A stretch of 64,000 bases of DNA from Massilia yuzhufengensis (GTDB lineage: Bacteria > Pseudomonadota > Gammaproteobacteria > Burkholderiales > Burkholderiaceae_D), in the NCBI RefSeq assembly GCF_900112225.1, contig NZ_FOLD01000029.1, positions 1-64,000 on the forward strand, read 5' to 3'. This document shows positions 8,638-17,128 of this stretch, piece after piece (the first letter of the stretch is position 1; each line of letters opens with the position of its first letter). The position numbers were made by a program, and so were the translations under genes. Below the pieces are notes generated by a model, which was not told the origin of the DNA, searched no databases, and saw only the letters and a program-made list of their open reading frames with translations.

Positions 8638-9402
8638 ATGAGACTAGCCAACAAAATCGCGATCGTTACCGGCGCCAGCCAGGGCATCGGCCTTGCCTGC
8701 GCCCAGCGCCTTGCGCAGGAAGGCGCGCGCGTGATGCTCGTGGATATTCGTCCGGAGGGCGCCGACGCCGCCGCGGCCCTGGGCGAGATGGCGCGCTACT
8801 GCCACGCCGACGTCAGCCTGAAGCCGGATGTCGACGCGATGATCGCCGCCACCCTGGCCGCCTTCGGCCAGATCGATATCCTCATCAACAATGCCGGCGT
8901 GACCCACGCTGCCGACTTCCTCGACCTGGCCGAAGACGATTTCGACCGGGTGCTGCGTATTAACCTGAAATCGATGTTCCTGTGCAGCCAGGCGGCGGCG
9001 CGCGAGATGGTCAAGCGCCAGAGCGGCTGCATCATCAATATGTCGAGCGTCAATGCCGAGCTGACCATCCCGAACCAGGTGCCGTATGTGGTATCGAAAG
9101 GCGGCGTCAACCAGCTGACCCGCGTCGCGGCGATCAGCCTGGCCGAACACGGCATTCGCGTGAATGCCATCGGCCCGGGCACGATCTTGACGGAACTGGC
9201 CAAGAAAGCCGTGCTCGGCAGCCCGGAAGCGCGCCATACCATCCTGTCGCGCACGCCCCTCGGCCGCTGCGGCGAGCCGGAAGAAGTAGCGGGGATCGCC
9301 GCCTTCCTGGCGAGCGACGACGCCTCGTACATGACCGGCCAGACCCTGTATGCGGATGGCGGGCGCATGGCGCTTAACTATACAGTTCCCGTGCGCGCGT
9401 AA
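8638..9402 (+). CDS. SDR-family NAD(P)-dependent oxidoreductase
   Basis: This 254-residue classical short-chain dehydrogenase has the cofactor motif TGASQGIG (residues 12-19), NNAG near residue 87, Ser in 'NMSSVNAE' and the catalytic YVVSK near residue 152. The C-terminal 'TGQTLYADGG' is typical of the FabG-like and polyol-dehydrogenase branches. The acidic residue at the end of the second strand ('VDIRP') suggests NAD preference. No pathway genes are adjacent, so the substrate is unknown. Confidence 0.9.
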   Translation: MRLANKIAIVTGASQGIGLACAQRLAQEGARVMLVDIRPEGADAAAALGEMARYCHADVSLKPDVDAMIAATLAAFGQIDILINNAGVTHAADFLDLAEDDFDRVLRINLKSMFLCSQAAAREMVKRQSGCIINMSSVNAELTIPNQVPYVVSKGGVNQLTRVAAISLAEHGIRVNAIGPGTILTELAKKAVLGSPEARHTILSRTPLGRCGEPEEVAGIAAFLASDDASYMTGQTLYADGGRMALNYTVPVRA

Positions 9403-9450
9403 ATCGCGGAGATATGCGTTAAATCAATGTCTGGTATCCGAATACTAAAT

Positions 9451-9479
9451 TAGACATATATTTTGCGGAGCAGCATAAT
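9451..9479 (+). promoter_or_regulatory. Sigma-70-type promoter of small RNA candidate 1
   Basis: TAGACA (9451-9456) and CATAAT (9474-9479) each differ from consensus at one position and are separated by exactly 17 bp. Initiation is expected near 9486. The element lies after the SDR stop codon and points toward a terminator only about 60 bp away, with no start codon between. Confidence 0.6.
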
Positions 9480-9485
9480 TACACC

Positions 9486-9546
9486 TGTCTCCACTATTCT
9501 CCTCCAAGAAAATAGTTTTAAGCCCGCCCTGAGCGGGCTTTTTTTT
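9486..9546 (+). ncRNA. Candidate ~60-nt small RNA with anti-Shine-Dalgarno loop
   Basis: The predicted transcript runs from the promoter at 9451-9479 to the terminator at 9520-9546. A short stem CTATT/AATAG (9494-9498 with 9511-9515) exposes the loop CTCCTCCAAGAA. Its CUCCUCC is complementary to Shine-Dalgarno sequences. Loops of this kind are known from C-rich regulatory RNAs such as the 'cuckoo' RNAs; membership here is inference. The alternative is that the hairpin only terminates the SDR gene 118 bp upstream. Confidence 0.5.
9520..9546 (+). terminator. Intrinsic terminator
   Basis: AAGCCCGC (9520-9527) and GCGGGCTT (9533-9540) form an 8-bp stem with a 5-nt loop. The stem runs into eight consecutive T residues (9539-9546). 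Confidence 0.85.
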
Positions 9547-9620
9547 GCGCGTCCTGCGCGATATTGTTGAGATCACGAACGTCCCGCCCGGTTCGAGTTC
9601 ACAGGCCCACGTTTGACCAG

Positions 9621-9653
9621 GGTCACACCGTGGTCACAATCAGCCCGTATACT
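9621..9653 (+). promoter_or_regulatory. Direct repeat plus -10 of RNA candidate 2
   Basis: GGTCACA occurs at 9621-9627 and 9632-9638, one helical turn apart. Just before it lies the palindrome TGACC-AG-GGTCA (9614-9625). TATACT (9648-9653) is a good -10 but the -35 position is poor, which would fit an activator bound to the repeats. No regulator can be named. Confidence 0.4.
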
Positions 9654-9659
9654 TTGAAT

Positions 9660-9792
9660 CACCTGCGATACACGCAACCGATATGCGTGGTTGCAGCAGG
9701 TGTGCTGCACCGCGTGCAACACACCTAACCGAACATGCGTCTCTTGGCCCGATCTTGGGTTGTGCCCGTCAGTCCCTGGCGGGCATTTTTTT
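9660..9792 (+). ncRNA. Candidate ~130-nt structured RNA ending in a terminator
   Basis: CACCTGC (9660-9666) pairs with GCAGGTG (9696-9702) around an inner stem GCAACC/GGTTGC (9674-9679, 9689-9694). The next element, AGGTGTG (9698-9704) with CACACCT (9720-9726), encloses TGCAC/GTGCA (9706-9710, 9714-9718). These two outer stems share bases 9698-9702, so they cannot both form completely. A terminator ends the unit. It may be a free small RNA or an attenuator-like leader. I cannot assign an RNA family. Confidence 0.5.
9763..9792 (+). terminator. Intrinsic terminator
   Basis: TGCCCGTCAG (9763-9772) pairs with CTGGCGGGCA (9776-9785), with one G-U pair and a 3-nt loop. Seven T residues follow (9786-9792). 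Confidence 0.85.
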
Positions 9793-9834
9793 CCTTACGT
9801 TGACAACATATCAGCAAAAATCTTCCTGTAACGC

Positions 9835-9893
9835 TTGAAGCGGCGCGGGAATTGGCTATGATGAAGCTCCGCCCCATGAATCGTCCATGGGGC
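9835..9893 (+). promoter_or_regulatory. Promoter and leader hairpin for the zinc-ribbon protein gene
   Basis: TTGAAG (9835-9840), a 16-bp spacer and TATGAT (9857-9862) form a plausible promoter. The expected transcript begins near 9869 and at once folds GCCCCATG (9871-9878) with CATGGGGC (9886-9893). This is a perfect 8-bp stem that would protect the 5' end. Confidence 0.5.
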
Positions 9894-9928
9894 TGCGGCG
9901 ACACAACACGATAATGGGAGCCTGTCCT

Positions 9929-10246
9929 ATGAATTTACGTGTATCCGAGTCCTACGCGCATCCGCCCGAGCCCGCGACTTCGCGGCGCCGCCACCAGCTT
10001 GACGGCAGCCTGGTATTAAGCGAGCTGAACCCCTTGGCCGTCGTCGACCAGCTCGACGACGACAGCATCCCGCTGAACCTGCTGACCTTCGGCAGCGTCC
10101 GCGAACTCTGCCCCAAGTGCCGGCAGACCCACCTGAAGCTCGTGCTGCGACAGAACAGCGTGCGCGTGGCGCACCTGTTCTGCGCCGACTGCGAAAGCTG
10201 TTTCGACGCCCACTACACCAACGGCAGGCCGGCGCTGAGCATCTGA
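9929..10246 (+). CDS. Small conserved zinc-ribbon-like protein, function unknown
   Basis: This 105-residue soluble protein has a CPKC pair near residue 62 and 'FCADCESCF' near residue 86. That gives a four-Cys pattern with a nearby His consistent with a small zinc-binding ribbon. The N-terminal third is polar and proline-rich. GGGAG lies 8 nt before the ATG, which decides the start. It is probably a genus- or family-level conserved protein; I do not recognise a named family. Confidence 0.7.
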   Translation: MNLRVSESYAHPPEPATSRRRHQLDGSLVLSELNPLAVVDQLDDDSIPLNLLTFGSVRELCPKCRQTHLKLVLRQNSVRVAHLFCADCESCFDAHYTNGRPALSI

Positions 10247-10312
10247 GGCAGAAGGGTGGCCGGCCGGCAGGGTCGCATGGTATCGTTGGCGTTTCCCCGA
10301 CGACGTACCGCC

Positions 10313-10714
10313 ATGCCCGCTTTCCTGACGCTGATGCTCCTCGATCCCCGCCTGCGCCCTGTCCGCCTCGGGCTGGCCCTCGTGCTGTATGCCGGCATCC
10401 TGGTCGCCGGCTCGATCCCGGGCGCGCGCGCCGAACTGGGCGAATATGCGCCCGGCGTGGTGCTGCATGGCCTCACTTATGCCTTCCTCGCCATGCTGTG
10501 GTTCCTCGGCAGCGCCGGCAGCGGCCCCCTGCGCGCCGCCAAGGCGGTGCTGGCGATCGCCCTGATGGGCGCTGGCGACGAGCTCATCCAGAGCTTCCTG
10601 CCCTACCGCAGCGGCGACGTGCGCGACTGGATGGTCGACGTGAGCGCCGCGATCGTCGCCAGCAGCCTGCTGGCCATGGTCGTGCCGCAGCAGGACAGCG
10701 CGCGTCAGCGCTGA
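10313..10714 (+). CDS. VanZ-like family membrane protein
   Basis: The 133-residue protein has about four hydrophobic helices and the VanZ-like pattern 'HGLTYAFLAMLWF' followed by 'GAGDELIQSFLPYRSGDVRDW' in the second half. The conserved acidic-Gln and Asp-Asn/Asp residues of the family are visible there. VanZ-like proteins are small inner-membrane proteins without an established general function. The ATG at 10313 was chosen because the hydrophobic segment begins just after it. Confidence 0.8.
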   Translation: MPAFLTLMLLDPRLRPVRLGLALVLYAGILVAGSIPGARAELGEYAPGVVLHGLTYAFLAMLWFLGSAGSGPLRAAKAVLAIALMGAGDELIQSFLPYRSGDVRDWMVDVSAAIVASSLLAMVVPQQDSARQR

Positions 10715-10872
10715 TCCTTCCTTCCTGAAACATTGGCCCGCCGCGGCCACTTTGATACAGCTCAGCTTCAACCCGGGTCAGCTGGAACGCTGGCGCGCTT
10801 CCTGCCTCTTACTTGAAGTGGCAGGCTGCATCGTCACGCATCCAACAAAACATCCACCATAAGGAGTTGATC

Positions 10873-11532
10873 ATGAAGCAAAAACACCAGAGCATGATCC
10901 TGGCGGGCTTGCTTGCTGTGGCGCTGGGCCTGACCGGGTGTGCCGGCATGCGCGGCGACAGCGAGTCGTCCAGCGGAACCAGCGGCGCCACCTCGGGCAG
11001 CAGTAGCGCCACCGGCACCACCGGCACGGGCGGGTCCGGCAGCTACGGCGCGGGCAGCGCTACCGATGCCTCCGGCAACCCCGCCGGCAGCAGCGGCAGC
11101 ACGAGCAGCGGCAGCAGCATGGGCGCCGCGGGCACTTCGGCCTCCTCGGGCAGCTCTGGCAGCGCCGGCAGCACCGGTTCCAGCAGCGCGTCCGGCTGGG
11201 ACCAGTCCGGCAGCACGGGGGCGAGCGGCAGCACCGGTTCCAGCACCGCGGGCGCCCAGGCCGGCGCCTCTACCAGCGCCAGCTCCAGCCCGAACAGCAC
11301 GGTGCTGGCGATCGAAGTCGTGCCGCGCGCCAGCTCGGGCAGCTCGGGCAGCTCCGGCGCCACCGGCAGCACCGGGTCCAGCGGGTTCGCCGGCGCCACC
11401 GGCAGCGCCAACGCCTACCGCGTTACGGTGCGCAAGGACGACGGCAGCACCCAGGTCATCACCCAGGACACCACGCCCGACTTCCGCAGCGGCGACCGGG
11501 TCAACGTCACGGCCGGCGCCATCCAGCACTAG
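10873..11532 (+). CDS. Ser/Gly/Thr-rich low-complexity lipoprotein
   Basis: The 219-residue product has a lipoprotein signal ending in LTGC (Cys near residue 22). A long low-complexity stretch of Ser, Gly, Thr and Ala follows, interrupted by a short hydrophobic strand ('TVLAIEVVPRA'). The tail is a compact C terminus, 'AYRVTVRKDDGSTQVITQD', ending in 'RSGDRVNVTAGAIQ'. That tail resembles the small outer-membrane lipoprotein (SlyB/Pal-like glycine-zipper companion) C-terminal strand module. AAGGAG precedes the ATG. The internal repeats suggest length variation between strains. Function is unknown. Confidence 0.75.
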   Translation: MKQKHQSMILAGLLAVALGLTGCAGMRGDSESSSGTSGATSGSSSATGTTGTGGSGSYGAGSATDASGNPAGSSGSTSSGSSMGAAGTSASSGSSGSAGSTGSSSASGWDQSGSTGASGSTGSSTAGAQAGASTSASSSPNSTVLAIEVVPRASSGSSGSSGATGSTGSSGFAGATGSANAYRVTVRKDDGSTQVITQDTTPDFRSGDRVNVTAGAIQH

Positions 11533-11552
11533 CCACACCGTCGCGCGGGCGT

Positions 11553-11584
11553 AAAAAAAGACGCGCACCGTTCCCCGGTGCGCG
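11553..11584 (-). terminator. Terminator of the gal/GH2 operon
   Basis: CGCGCACCG (11562-11570) pairs with CGGTGCGCG (11576-11584). The run of seven A residues to its left (11553-11559) becomes a U-tract on the minus strand, so it ends the operon whose last gene stops at 11612. Confidence 0.8.
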
Positions 11585-11611
11585 CCTTGTGCCTGCCTTG
11601 CGGCCGGCTGC

Positions 11612-13438
11612 TTACGGCATGCCGGTTCCACCCGGGATGCCGTCCCCTTCCGTTTCGATGTCCTTCTTTTGCAGCGGCACGTTGCGCGTGGCGGCGCTGA
11701 TCACGTCGAACGGCAGCTTCGGCGTGCGGTCGGCGTTCAGCAGGCCGTTGGCCTCCTGGAAGGTGTCGGTGAACTGCGTGTAGCAGAAACCACTGAACAT
11801 GAAGGTTTCGTTCACCACCTGCAGCAGCCTGCGGTACAGCGACAGGTAGCTATCGGCCGAGTGCGCGCGCGAATAACCCCAGGTGGTCTTGTCCGCGTCC
11901 GGATCCTGCTTCGGATCGTAGGCGATGCCGCCGAATTCGGTCAGCACGATCGGCTGGCCGCGGTGCGGGAAACCATCGAGTGTCAGGATGCGCCCGCCCG
12001 GACGCCGCTGGTCGAACAGGGTCCGCACCGGGTCGGTCACCGCGTAGCGCGCCATCACCTTTTCCGGGTCGCAGTCGTAGTCGTGGATGCCCAGGATGTC
12101 GGTGGCCGAGGCTTCCCAGCCATCGTTGCCGATTACCGGCCGGGTCGAATCGAGCGTGCGGGTCAGGTGGTACAGCGCCTCCACCGCGTTGCGGTGCGCC
12201 TGCGTCAGCGTCAGGTTCGGCACGCCCCACGACTCGTTGAAGGCCACCCATACGATGATGCAGGGGTGGCTGTAGTCGCGCTGGATCGCCTCGGTCCACT
12301 CGCGCACCATGCGCGTGATGGCCCGCGAGCTGAAGCGGTAGGCCGATGGCATCTCTTCCCACACCAGCAGCCCGAGCCGGTCGGCCCAGTACAGGAAGCG
12401 CGGGTCCTCGATCTTCTGGTGCTTGCGCACGCCGTTGAAGCCCATCAGCTTGACCAGCTCGACGTCGCGCTTCAGGTGCTCGTCCGACGGCGCCGTCATG
12501 AACGATTCCGGCCAGTAGCCCTGGTCCAGCACCAGGCGCAGCTGGTAGGGGCGGCCATTGAGCATGAAGCGGTCGCGGTTGATGGAGACCGAGCGCAGCG
12601 CCGTGTACGAGCGGATGCGGTCGAGCACGCGGTCGCCGCAGCGCAGCGTGACTTCGGCGTCCAGCAAGGTCGGGCGCTCCGGGCTCCACAGGATTTCATT
12701 GCGCGAGTCGTCGATGCCGGGGTCGGACAGCGCGATCTTGCGGTTGGCCTCGCCGGCCAGCAGCTTGTAGTAGTCGTCGGCCAGCAGCTGTTCGCCGTGC
12801 CATATCTTGACCTCGACGAACAGTTCCTGCTGGGTGTGGCCGGCGGCAAACACCTCGCAGCCGATCTCGTAGGTTTCGAAGATCGGCGTCCAGCGCAGCG
12901 AGGCGATGTAGGTGTCTTCCACCTGCTCCACCCACACCGTCTGCCAGATGCCCGTGGTGCGCGGGTACCAGATCGAGTGCGGTTCGAGCAGCCAGTCCTG
13001 CTTGCCGCGCGGCTTGGCCAGGTCGGCCGGATCGTCTTCCACGAACACCGTGACGACCTGCTTGCCGTCTTCGCGCATGACGCCGGTGATGTCGGCCTGG
13101 AACGGCGTATGGCCGCCCTCGTGCTCGGCCACCAGGCGGCCGTTCACCCACACCCGGGCGGCGTAGTCGACCGCGCCGAAGTGCAGGATGGTGCGCTTGC
13201 CGTTGGGGGCCAGCTCGAACTCGCGTTCATACCAGACGGCGCGGTGGAAGCCCGTGTCCTGGATGCCGCTCAGTTCAGTCTCGACGGCGAACGGCACCTT
13301 GATCTCGTGGGTCCATTCGGGGGCGCTGTCGGGCAGCCGGTACACCAGGTCATCGTCGAAGCAGAAGCGCCATGTTCCGTTGAGGTTGATCCAGTTGTCG
13401 CGCACCAGCTGGGGACGGGGATATTCAAACTGATTCAT
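11612..13438 (-). CDS. Glycoside hydrolase family 2 protein (beta-galactosidase/glucuronidase type)
   Basis: The 608-residue enzyme has the GH2 order: sugar-binding jelly-roll (about 1-165), Ig-like domain (about 170-275) and catalytic TIM barrel. The acid/base Glu lies in 'AFNESWG' near residue 403 and the nucleophile Glu in 'LTEFGG' near residue 500. No signal peptide is seen, so it acts in the cytoplasm. It is the last gene of galT-M24-galK-GH2, with its ATG overlapping the galK stop (ATGA). This context favours a galactosidase releasing galactose for the Leloir pathway; glucuronidase activity cannot be excluded from sequence. Confidence 0.88.
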   Translation of the reverse strand: MNQFEYPRPQLVRDNWINLNGTWRFCFDDDLVYRLPDSAPEWTHEIKVPFAVETELSGIQDTGFHRAVWYEREFELAPNGKRTILHFGAVDYAARVWVNGRLVAEHEGGHTPFQADITGVMREDGKQVVTVFVEDDPADLAKPRGKQDWLLEPHSIWYPRTTGIWQTVWVEQVEDTYIASLRWTPIFETYEIGCEVFAAGHTQQELFVEVKIWHGEQLLADDYYKLLAGEANRKIALSDPGIDDSRNEILWSPERPTLLDAEVTLRCGDRVLDRIRSYTALRSVSINRDRFMLNGRPYQLRLVLDQGYWPESFMTAPSDEHLKRDVELVKLMGFNGVRKHQKIEDPRFLYWADRLGLLVWEEMPSAYRFSSRAITRMVREWTEAIQRDYSHPCIIVWVAFNESWGVPNLTLTQAHRNAVEALYHLTRTLDSTRPVIGNDGWEASATDILGIHDYDCDPEKVMARYAVTDPVRTLFDQRRPGGRILTLDGFPHRGQPIVLTEFGGIAYDPKQDPDADKTTWGYSRAHSADSYLSLYRRLLQVVNETFMFSGFCYTQFTDTFQEANGLLNADRTPKLPFDVISAATRNVPLQKKDIETEGDGIPGGTGMP

Positions 13439-14523
13439 TGTTGTCCTTTCTGTTCAGTCGGAACCGGAACAAGTATCCGGCCCTGTCGTCCTTGCCTGTT
13501 ATAGGCCGCCAGCGCGGTGGCGGCAGCTTCCTGTGCCTGTCCTGCCCGGCACAACGCCACGCAGGCGCCGCCAAAGCCGGCGCCGGTCAGGCGCGCCCCG
13601 AGCACGCCGGGGGCTGCGCGCAGGTGTTCGCACAGTTCGTCGAGTTCGGGGATCGATACTTCATAGTCGTCGCGCAGGCTGAAGTGCGATGCGTTCATCA
13701 GCTCGCCGAAGCGTTCGGCGCTCACGCCCTGCGCCGCTTCCAGTACGCGCAGGTTTTCCAGCACCACGTGGCGCGCGCGCTCGCGTTGCGGCGACGGCAG
13801 GCCTTCCACCGCGGCCGGGTCGGTCACGTCGCGCAGCGCCTGCACGCCAAGCCGGCGCGACGCGTCCTCGCACTCGGCGCGGCGCTCGTTGTACTTGCTG
13901 GCCGCCAGCTTGCGCGCGATGCCGGAATCGACCACGATCAGTTCAGTATCGGGAGGCATCTTGACCAGGTGGTGTTCCAGCGTGCGGGCGTCGATGAACA
14001 GCATATTGGTTTCGTCAGCCAGGCTGGACGCCATCTGGTCCATGATCCCGCAGTTCACGTGCGCGTATTCGATTTCCGCGCGCTGGGCGATGCGGGCCAG
14101 CTTGACGTCGTCGAGCTCGAAACCGAGCAGCGCGCGCATGGCCCGCAAGGTAGCCACCTCGAGCGCGGCCGACGACGACAGGCCCGAGCCCACCGGCAAG
14201 TCGGTGGTGACATACACGCGCAGCGGCGGCACCTCGATGCCCTCGGCCTGCACCAGCCGGATGCAGCCCTCGATGTAGCTGCCGAAGCCCTGCGGCGCAC
14301 TGCTGCCGGACGCGAAGGTCACGGTGCTGTCGAACGTGGGCGAATAGAAATGGAAGTGGTCGTCGCCGCTGCGGCTCATCGCCACCAGCGTGCGCTGCGG
14401 GGTCGCCACCGGCAGCATGAAACCATCGTTGTAGTCGGTATGCTCGCCAAGCAGGTTGACGCGCCCGGGCGCCGACGCGTTCACTTCCGGCGCCCCGCCG
14501 AAGAAGTTGTCGGTATTTACCAT
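13435..14523 (-). CDS. galK: Galactokinase
   Basis: This 362-residue GHMP kinase phosphorylates galactose at C1. It has the galactokinase signature 'GRVNLLGEHTDYNDGF' near residue 22 and the ATP-binding 'PVGSGLSSSAALEVA' near residue 110. The third GHMP motif, 'RLTGAGFGGACVAL', is near residue 325. The start at 14523 overlaps the preceding gene by 7 bp and its stop overlaps the GH2 start by 4 bp, so translation is coupled throughout the operon. Confidence 0.95.
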   Translation of the reverse strand: MVNTDNFFGGAPEVNASAPGRVNLLGEHTDYNDGFMLPVATPQRTLVAMSRSGDDHFHFYSPTFDSTVTFASGSSAPQGFGSYIEGCIRLVQAEGIEVPPLRVYVTTDLPVGSGLSSSAALEVATLRAMRALLGFELDDVKLARIAQRAEIEYAHVNCGIMDQMASSLADETNMLFIDARTLEHHLVKMPPDTELIVVDSGIARKLAASKYNERRAECEDASRRLGVQALRDVTDPAAVEGLPSPQRERARHVVLENLRVLEAAQGVSAERFGELMNASHFSLRDDYEVSIPELDELCEHLRAAPGVLGARLTGAGFGGACVALCRAGQAQEAAATALAAYNRQGRQGRILVPVPTEQKGQQ

Positions 14524-15629
14524 GTTTGCTGCTCCAGCCAAAGGGGCCGCTTGCGGCCATGTACGTCCACCGCCGGCCAGCCGGGGTCGAACGTGAGATT
14601 CTCGAGCCCGTCCGGGCCGAGCAGGAAAGTGTCTTCGATTTTCACGCCCGCGAAGCTCGGGTTGAACGCGAACGCCATGCCCTCTTCCAGCAAGGTCGCG
14701 GTGCTCGGGCTGGCGACGATCTCGCGTGCCCGGTAGCCGGTGATGCCGCCCTGGTGGTGCTCGCGGATCGCCGCTTCGCGGTCGGCATGCCGGTAGGCCG
14801 CCTCCAGCGCATGGTACACCGCCGCCAGCGACTTGCCCGCCTGAACTGCCGCCAGGCCGGTCGCCTCGACCTCCATCAGCGCGCGCTGCTGGTCCAGCGG
14901 CGCGGGGCCGAAGCTCACGAAGCGCGTCAGGTTGGCGTACAGGCCGTGGCGGCGGGCGCAGAACACCAGCATCGCACGCGCGCCGATCGCTTCATTCGAG
15001 GGCGTGGCGTGACGGTAGGCCGGCAGGCGCCGTTCACCGGCGGCCAGCACCAGCGCCGGATGGATGCCGCGCCGCCACAGCGCTTCGGCGCCGGCCCCGG
15101 CCAGCTGGTATTCGGTCCAGTCGGGGCGCGCCATGCGCAGCACTTCGCCCATCGCCTCCGACGCTTCGCGCCCCAGCGCGCGGTAGCGCTCGCACTCGTC
15201 GGCGCCCAGCACCAGGCGGCGCTGGCGCAGCGCATAGGGCAGCGGCTGTTCGCCGTGGCCGGCCGACGGCGCGGGCCGGTCCGACAGGATGCTGCGCCCG
15301 CTCGCCGCATTGAGCACATAGCGCTCGCGCAGTTCCGGCTCGGCCCAGGGCTCGATGTGAAAGGTGAAGCCTTCCGGGATCTCTTCGGCGCGCAGGCGCT
15401 CGCCCTCGATGGCGTCGGTCAGGATGCAGGCTTCCTCGGGTGTGACCAGCACTTCGGCCACGCCGTGATCGGTGGTGTGCAGCACGGCGCTGGAGCCGCC
15501 CGCAGTGACCCAGGCGAACCAGTCGACGCCGCGCAGGCGGAAGGCGCCGGCGCTCGCCTGCTTCAGGTGGGCGCGCAGTATCGCCAGCTTGTCGGCGACC
15601 TCGGCCGCGCGCTGCTGGAGTCCCGTCAT
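14517..15629 (-). CDS. M24-fold (Xaa-Pro peptidase-like) protein, metal ligands apparently degenerate
   Basis: The 370-residue protein shows the creatinase-like N-terminal domain and a pita-bread M24 domain. The late landmarks are recognisable ('EHHQGGITGYRAREI' for the His region, 'LEEGMAFAFNPSF' for a Glu). The stretch that should supply the two Asp ligands reads 'ARRHGLYANLTRFVSFG', with Asn in place of the usual Asp. Peptidase activity is therefore doubtful. It lies between galT and galK with overlaps on both sides (ATGA with galT). This suggests a sugar-linked role rather than peptide turnover. Confidence 0.8.
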   Translation of the reverse strand: MTGLQQRAAEVADKLAILRAHLKQASAGAFRLRGVDWFAWVTAGGSSAVLHTTDHGVAEVLVTPEEACILTDAIEGERLRAEEIPEGFTFHIEPWAEPELRERYVLNAASGRSILSDRPAPSAGHGEQPLPYALRQRRLVLGADECERYRALGREASEAMGEVLRMARPDWTEYQLAGAGAEALWRRGIHPALVLAAGERRLPAYRHATPSNEAIGARAMLVFCARRHGLYANLTRFVSFGPAPLDQQRALMEVEATGLAAVQAGKSLAAVYHALEAAYRHADREAAIREHHQGGITGYRAREIVASPSTATLLEEGMAFAFNPSFAGVKIEDTFLLGPDGLENLTFDPGWPAVDVHGRKRPLWLEQQTW

Positions 15630-16732
15630 GCCGGCCTCTCCGGCGTGGCCTCCAGGCTCACCTCCACCTGCTGCAGTTCGTAGGCGGTGGTCTCGGGCAG
15701 CACGTCCATCGCGAACATGCCGGCGGCCAGTTCGGTCCCGGCCAGGTATTTCAGGCGGTCGCGGGTACGGTATGGCGGGTAGAACTGCGCGTGCAGCTGG
15801 GTTTCCGGATGCGCGGCGCCGTCGGTGGGCGCCTGGTACCAGGCCATCAGGTAGGGGAAGGGCCGGTTCCACAGCGCCTCGAACTTGAGCAGCACGGTCT
15901 TGAGCGCGCGCGCCAGGGCGGCGCGCGCCTCGGGCGCGAGGGCGGCGAAATCCTTGCAGGGCGCAGTCGGCATCACCCACACCTCGTAGGGGTAGCGCGC
16001 GCAGGCCGGCACGAAGGCGATCGCATGCTCGTCCTGGTACAGCACGCGCTTGCCATCGGCCGCTTCGTCGCGCGCCATGTCGCACAGCAGGCTGGCGCCG
16101 TGCTGCAGGAAGTACTCGCGCTCCTGCGCCAGCATGCGCGCCGGCACCGCCGGCACGAAGGGGTAGGCATAGATCTGGCCGTGCGGATGGTGCAGGGTCA
16201 CGCCCACTTCGGCGCCGCGGTTCTCGAACGGCAATACGTAGTGGATGTTCTGGTGGCTGCCGATGCGCTCGGTGCGGTCGCCCCAGGCAGCCAGCAGCAG
16301 TTCGATGCGCGACAGCGGGAGCGAAGCGAGCGAGGCATGCGGGTCTTGCGTGAACACCACCACCTCGCAGTGGCCATTGGCCGGAGCGGTGGGCACCGTC
16401 AGCGACGGCGGGTCGTGCGAATCCAGCGCCAGCGACGGGAAGCGATTGTCGAACACGGCGATCTCGTAGTCGCCGGCCGGCATCTCGGTGGGGTGCTCGG
16501 GGTCGCTGACCGGCGCCAGCGGGTTGTACTGCGGCGGCGGCTGGTAGGTGCGGTTCTGGCGGAATGCGGCGTAGGTCACCCACTCCCCGCGCAGCGGGTG
16601 CCAGCGCAGGTGGGGGTTGGCATGCTGCGGATCGGGGAAGGGGCTGGGCGCAGCGATTCCTTCCGGGATCGGATGGTTGCTGTACAAGGTAATGTTGCGT
16701 CCGTCCGGCTTCTTGAGATCTTTGCTGTGCAT
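15626..16732 (-). CDS. galT: Galactose-1-phosphate uridylyltransferase
   Basis: The 368-residue HIT-superfamily enzyme exchanges UMP between UDP-glucose and galactose-1-phosphate. The catalytic HPHGQ lies near residue 187, with 'FENRGAEVGVTLHHPHGQ' around it. The N-terminal 'NPHLRWHPLRGEWVTYA' is typical of bacterial GalT. It is the first gene of the operon. The start at 16732 is the first Met before the conserved N terminus. Confidence 0.95.
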   Translation of the reverse strand: MHSKDLKKPDGRNITLYSNHPIPEGIAAPSPFPDPQHANPHLRWHPLRGEWVTYAAFRQNRTYQPPPQYNPLAPVSDPEHPTEMPAGDYEIAVFDNRFPSLALDSHDPPSLTVPTAPANGHCEVVVFTQDPHASLASLPLSRIELLLAAWGDRTERIGSHQNIHYVLPFENRGAEVGVTLHHPHGQIYAYPFVPAVPARMLAQEREYFLQHGASLLCDMARDEAADGKRVLYQDEHAIAFVPACARYPYEVWVMPTAPCKDFAALAPEARAALARALKTVLLKFEALWNRPFPYLMAWYQAPTDGAAHPETQLHAQFYPPYRTRDRLKYLAGTELAAGMFAMDVLPETTAYELQQVEVSLEATPERPA

Positions 16733-17081
16733 GGCATCCAAAAAATTGTCGGGCTGATGTTCAGCGAATACGCGCGAGTACGCACCGGCATGAACCGGGG
16801 CGCTTGCGGCCTGAAAAACGATCCTATCATGCTGTTTCGGCCACACTTTCCCTCTAGCACGGAGGTATTTTCCGGGCATCAACGCAATGCGCGCCCAGGG
16901 CGAAAGCGCAGGGCGCAGCCTGCCCCGCCGCTGCGAGGGAAACCACGCATGCACTGTTGGGCTTGGCAGGCTTCTGTAAGCCTATTCCGACATCATCATG
17001 AGAAATTTTTACACATTTCGGCGAGCAAGGCGCCTAGGGGTGCAACATGATCACGCCAGTGAGCGATGCTGCACGCGCAAC
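16733..17081. other. 349-bp region upstream of the gal operon
   Basis: It must hold the promoter of the minus-strand gal operon. I see no protein gene and no operator I can name. Confidence 0.4.
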
Positions 17082-17107
17082 AAAAAGCCCCGGTCGATGC
17101 CGGGGCT
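17082..17107 (-). terminator. Terminator of the M20 peptidase gene
   Basis: AGCCCCGG (17086-17093) and CCGGGGCT (17100-17107) form a perfect stem with a 6-nt loop. The A-run 17082-17086 gives a U-tract on the minus strand, 22 bp after the stop codon. Confidence 0.85.
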
Positions 17108-17128
17108 CGTGGGGCGTCCAGGCCGGTA

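Larger units (their letters stand above)
9403..9928. other. 526-bp gene-free stretch with two predicted small RNA units
   Basis: No convincing protein gene lies here. From left to right it holds a consensus promoter with a short terminated transcript (9451-9546). A region with the direct repeat GGTCACA comes next, then a second, highly structured transcript unit ending in a terminator (9621-9792), and then a promoter with a leader hairpin for the following gene (9835-9893). Confidence 0.6.

Noticed and set aside
14517-16583. A 688-codon minus-strand frame joining part of galT's antisense-phase sequence to the M24 protein
   Set aside because: The M24 similarity begins at the ATG at 15629. The N-terminal part is galT read in another frame.
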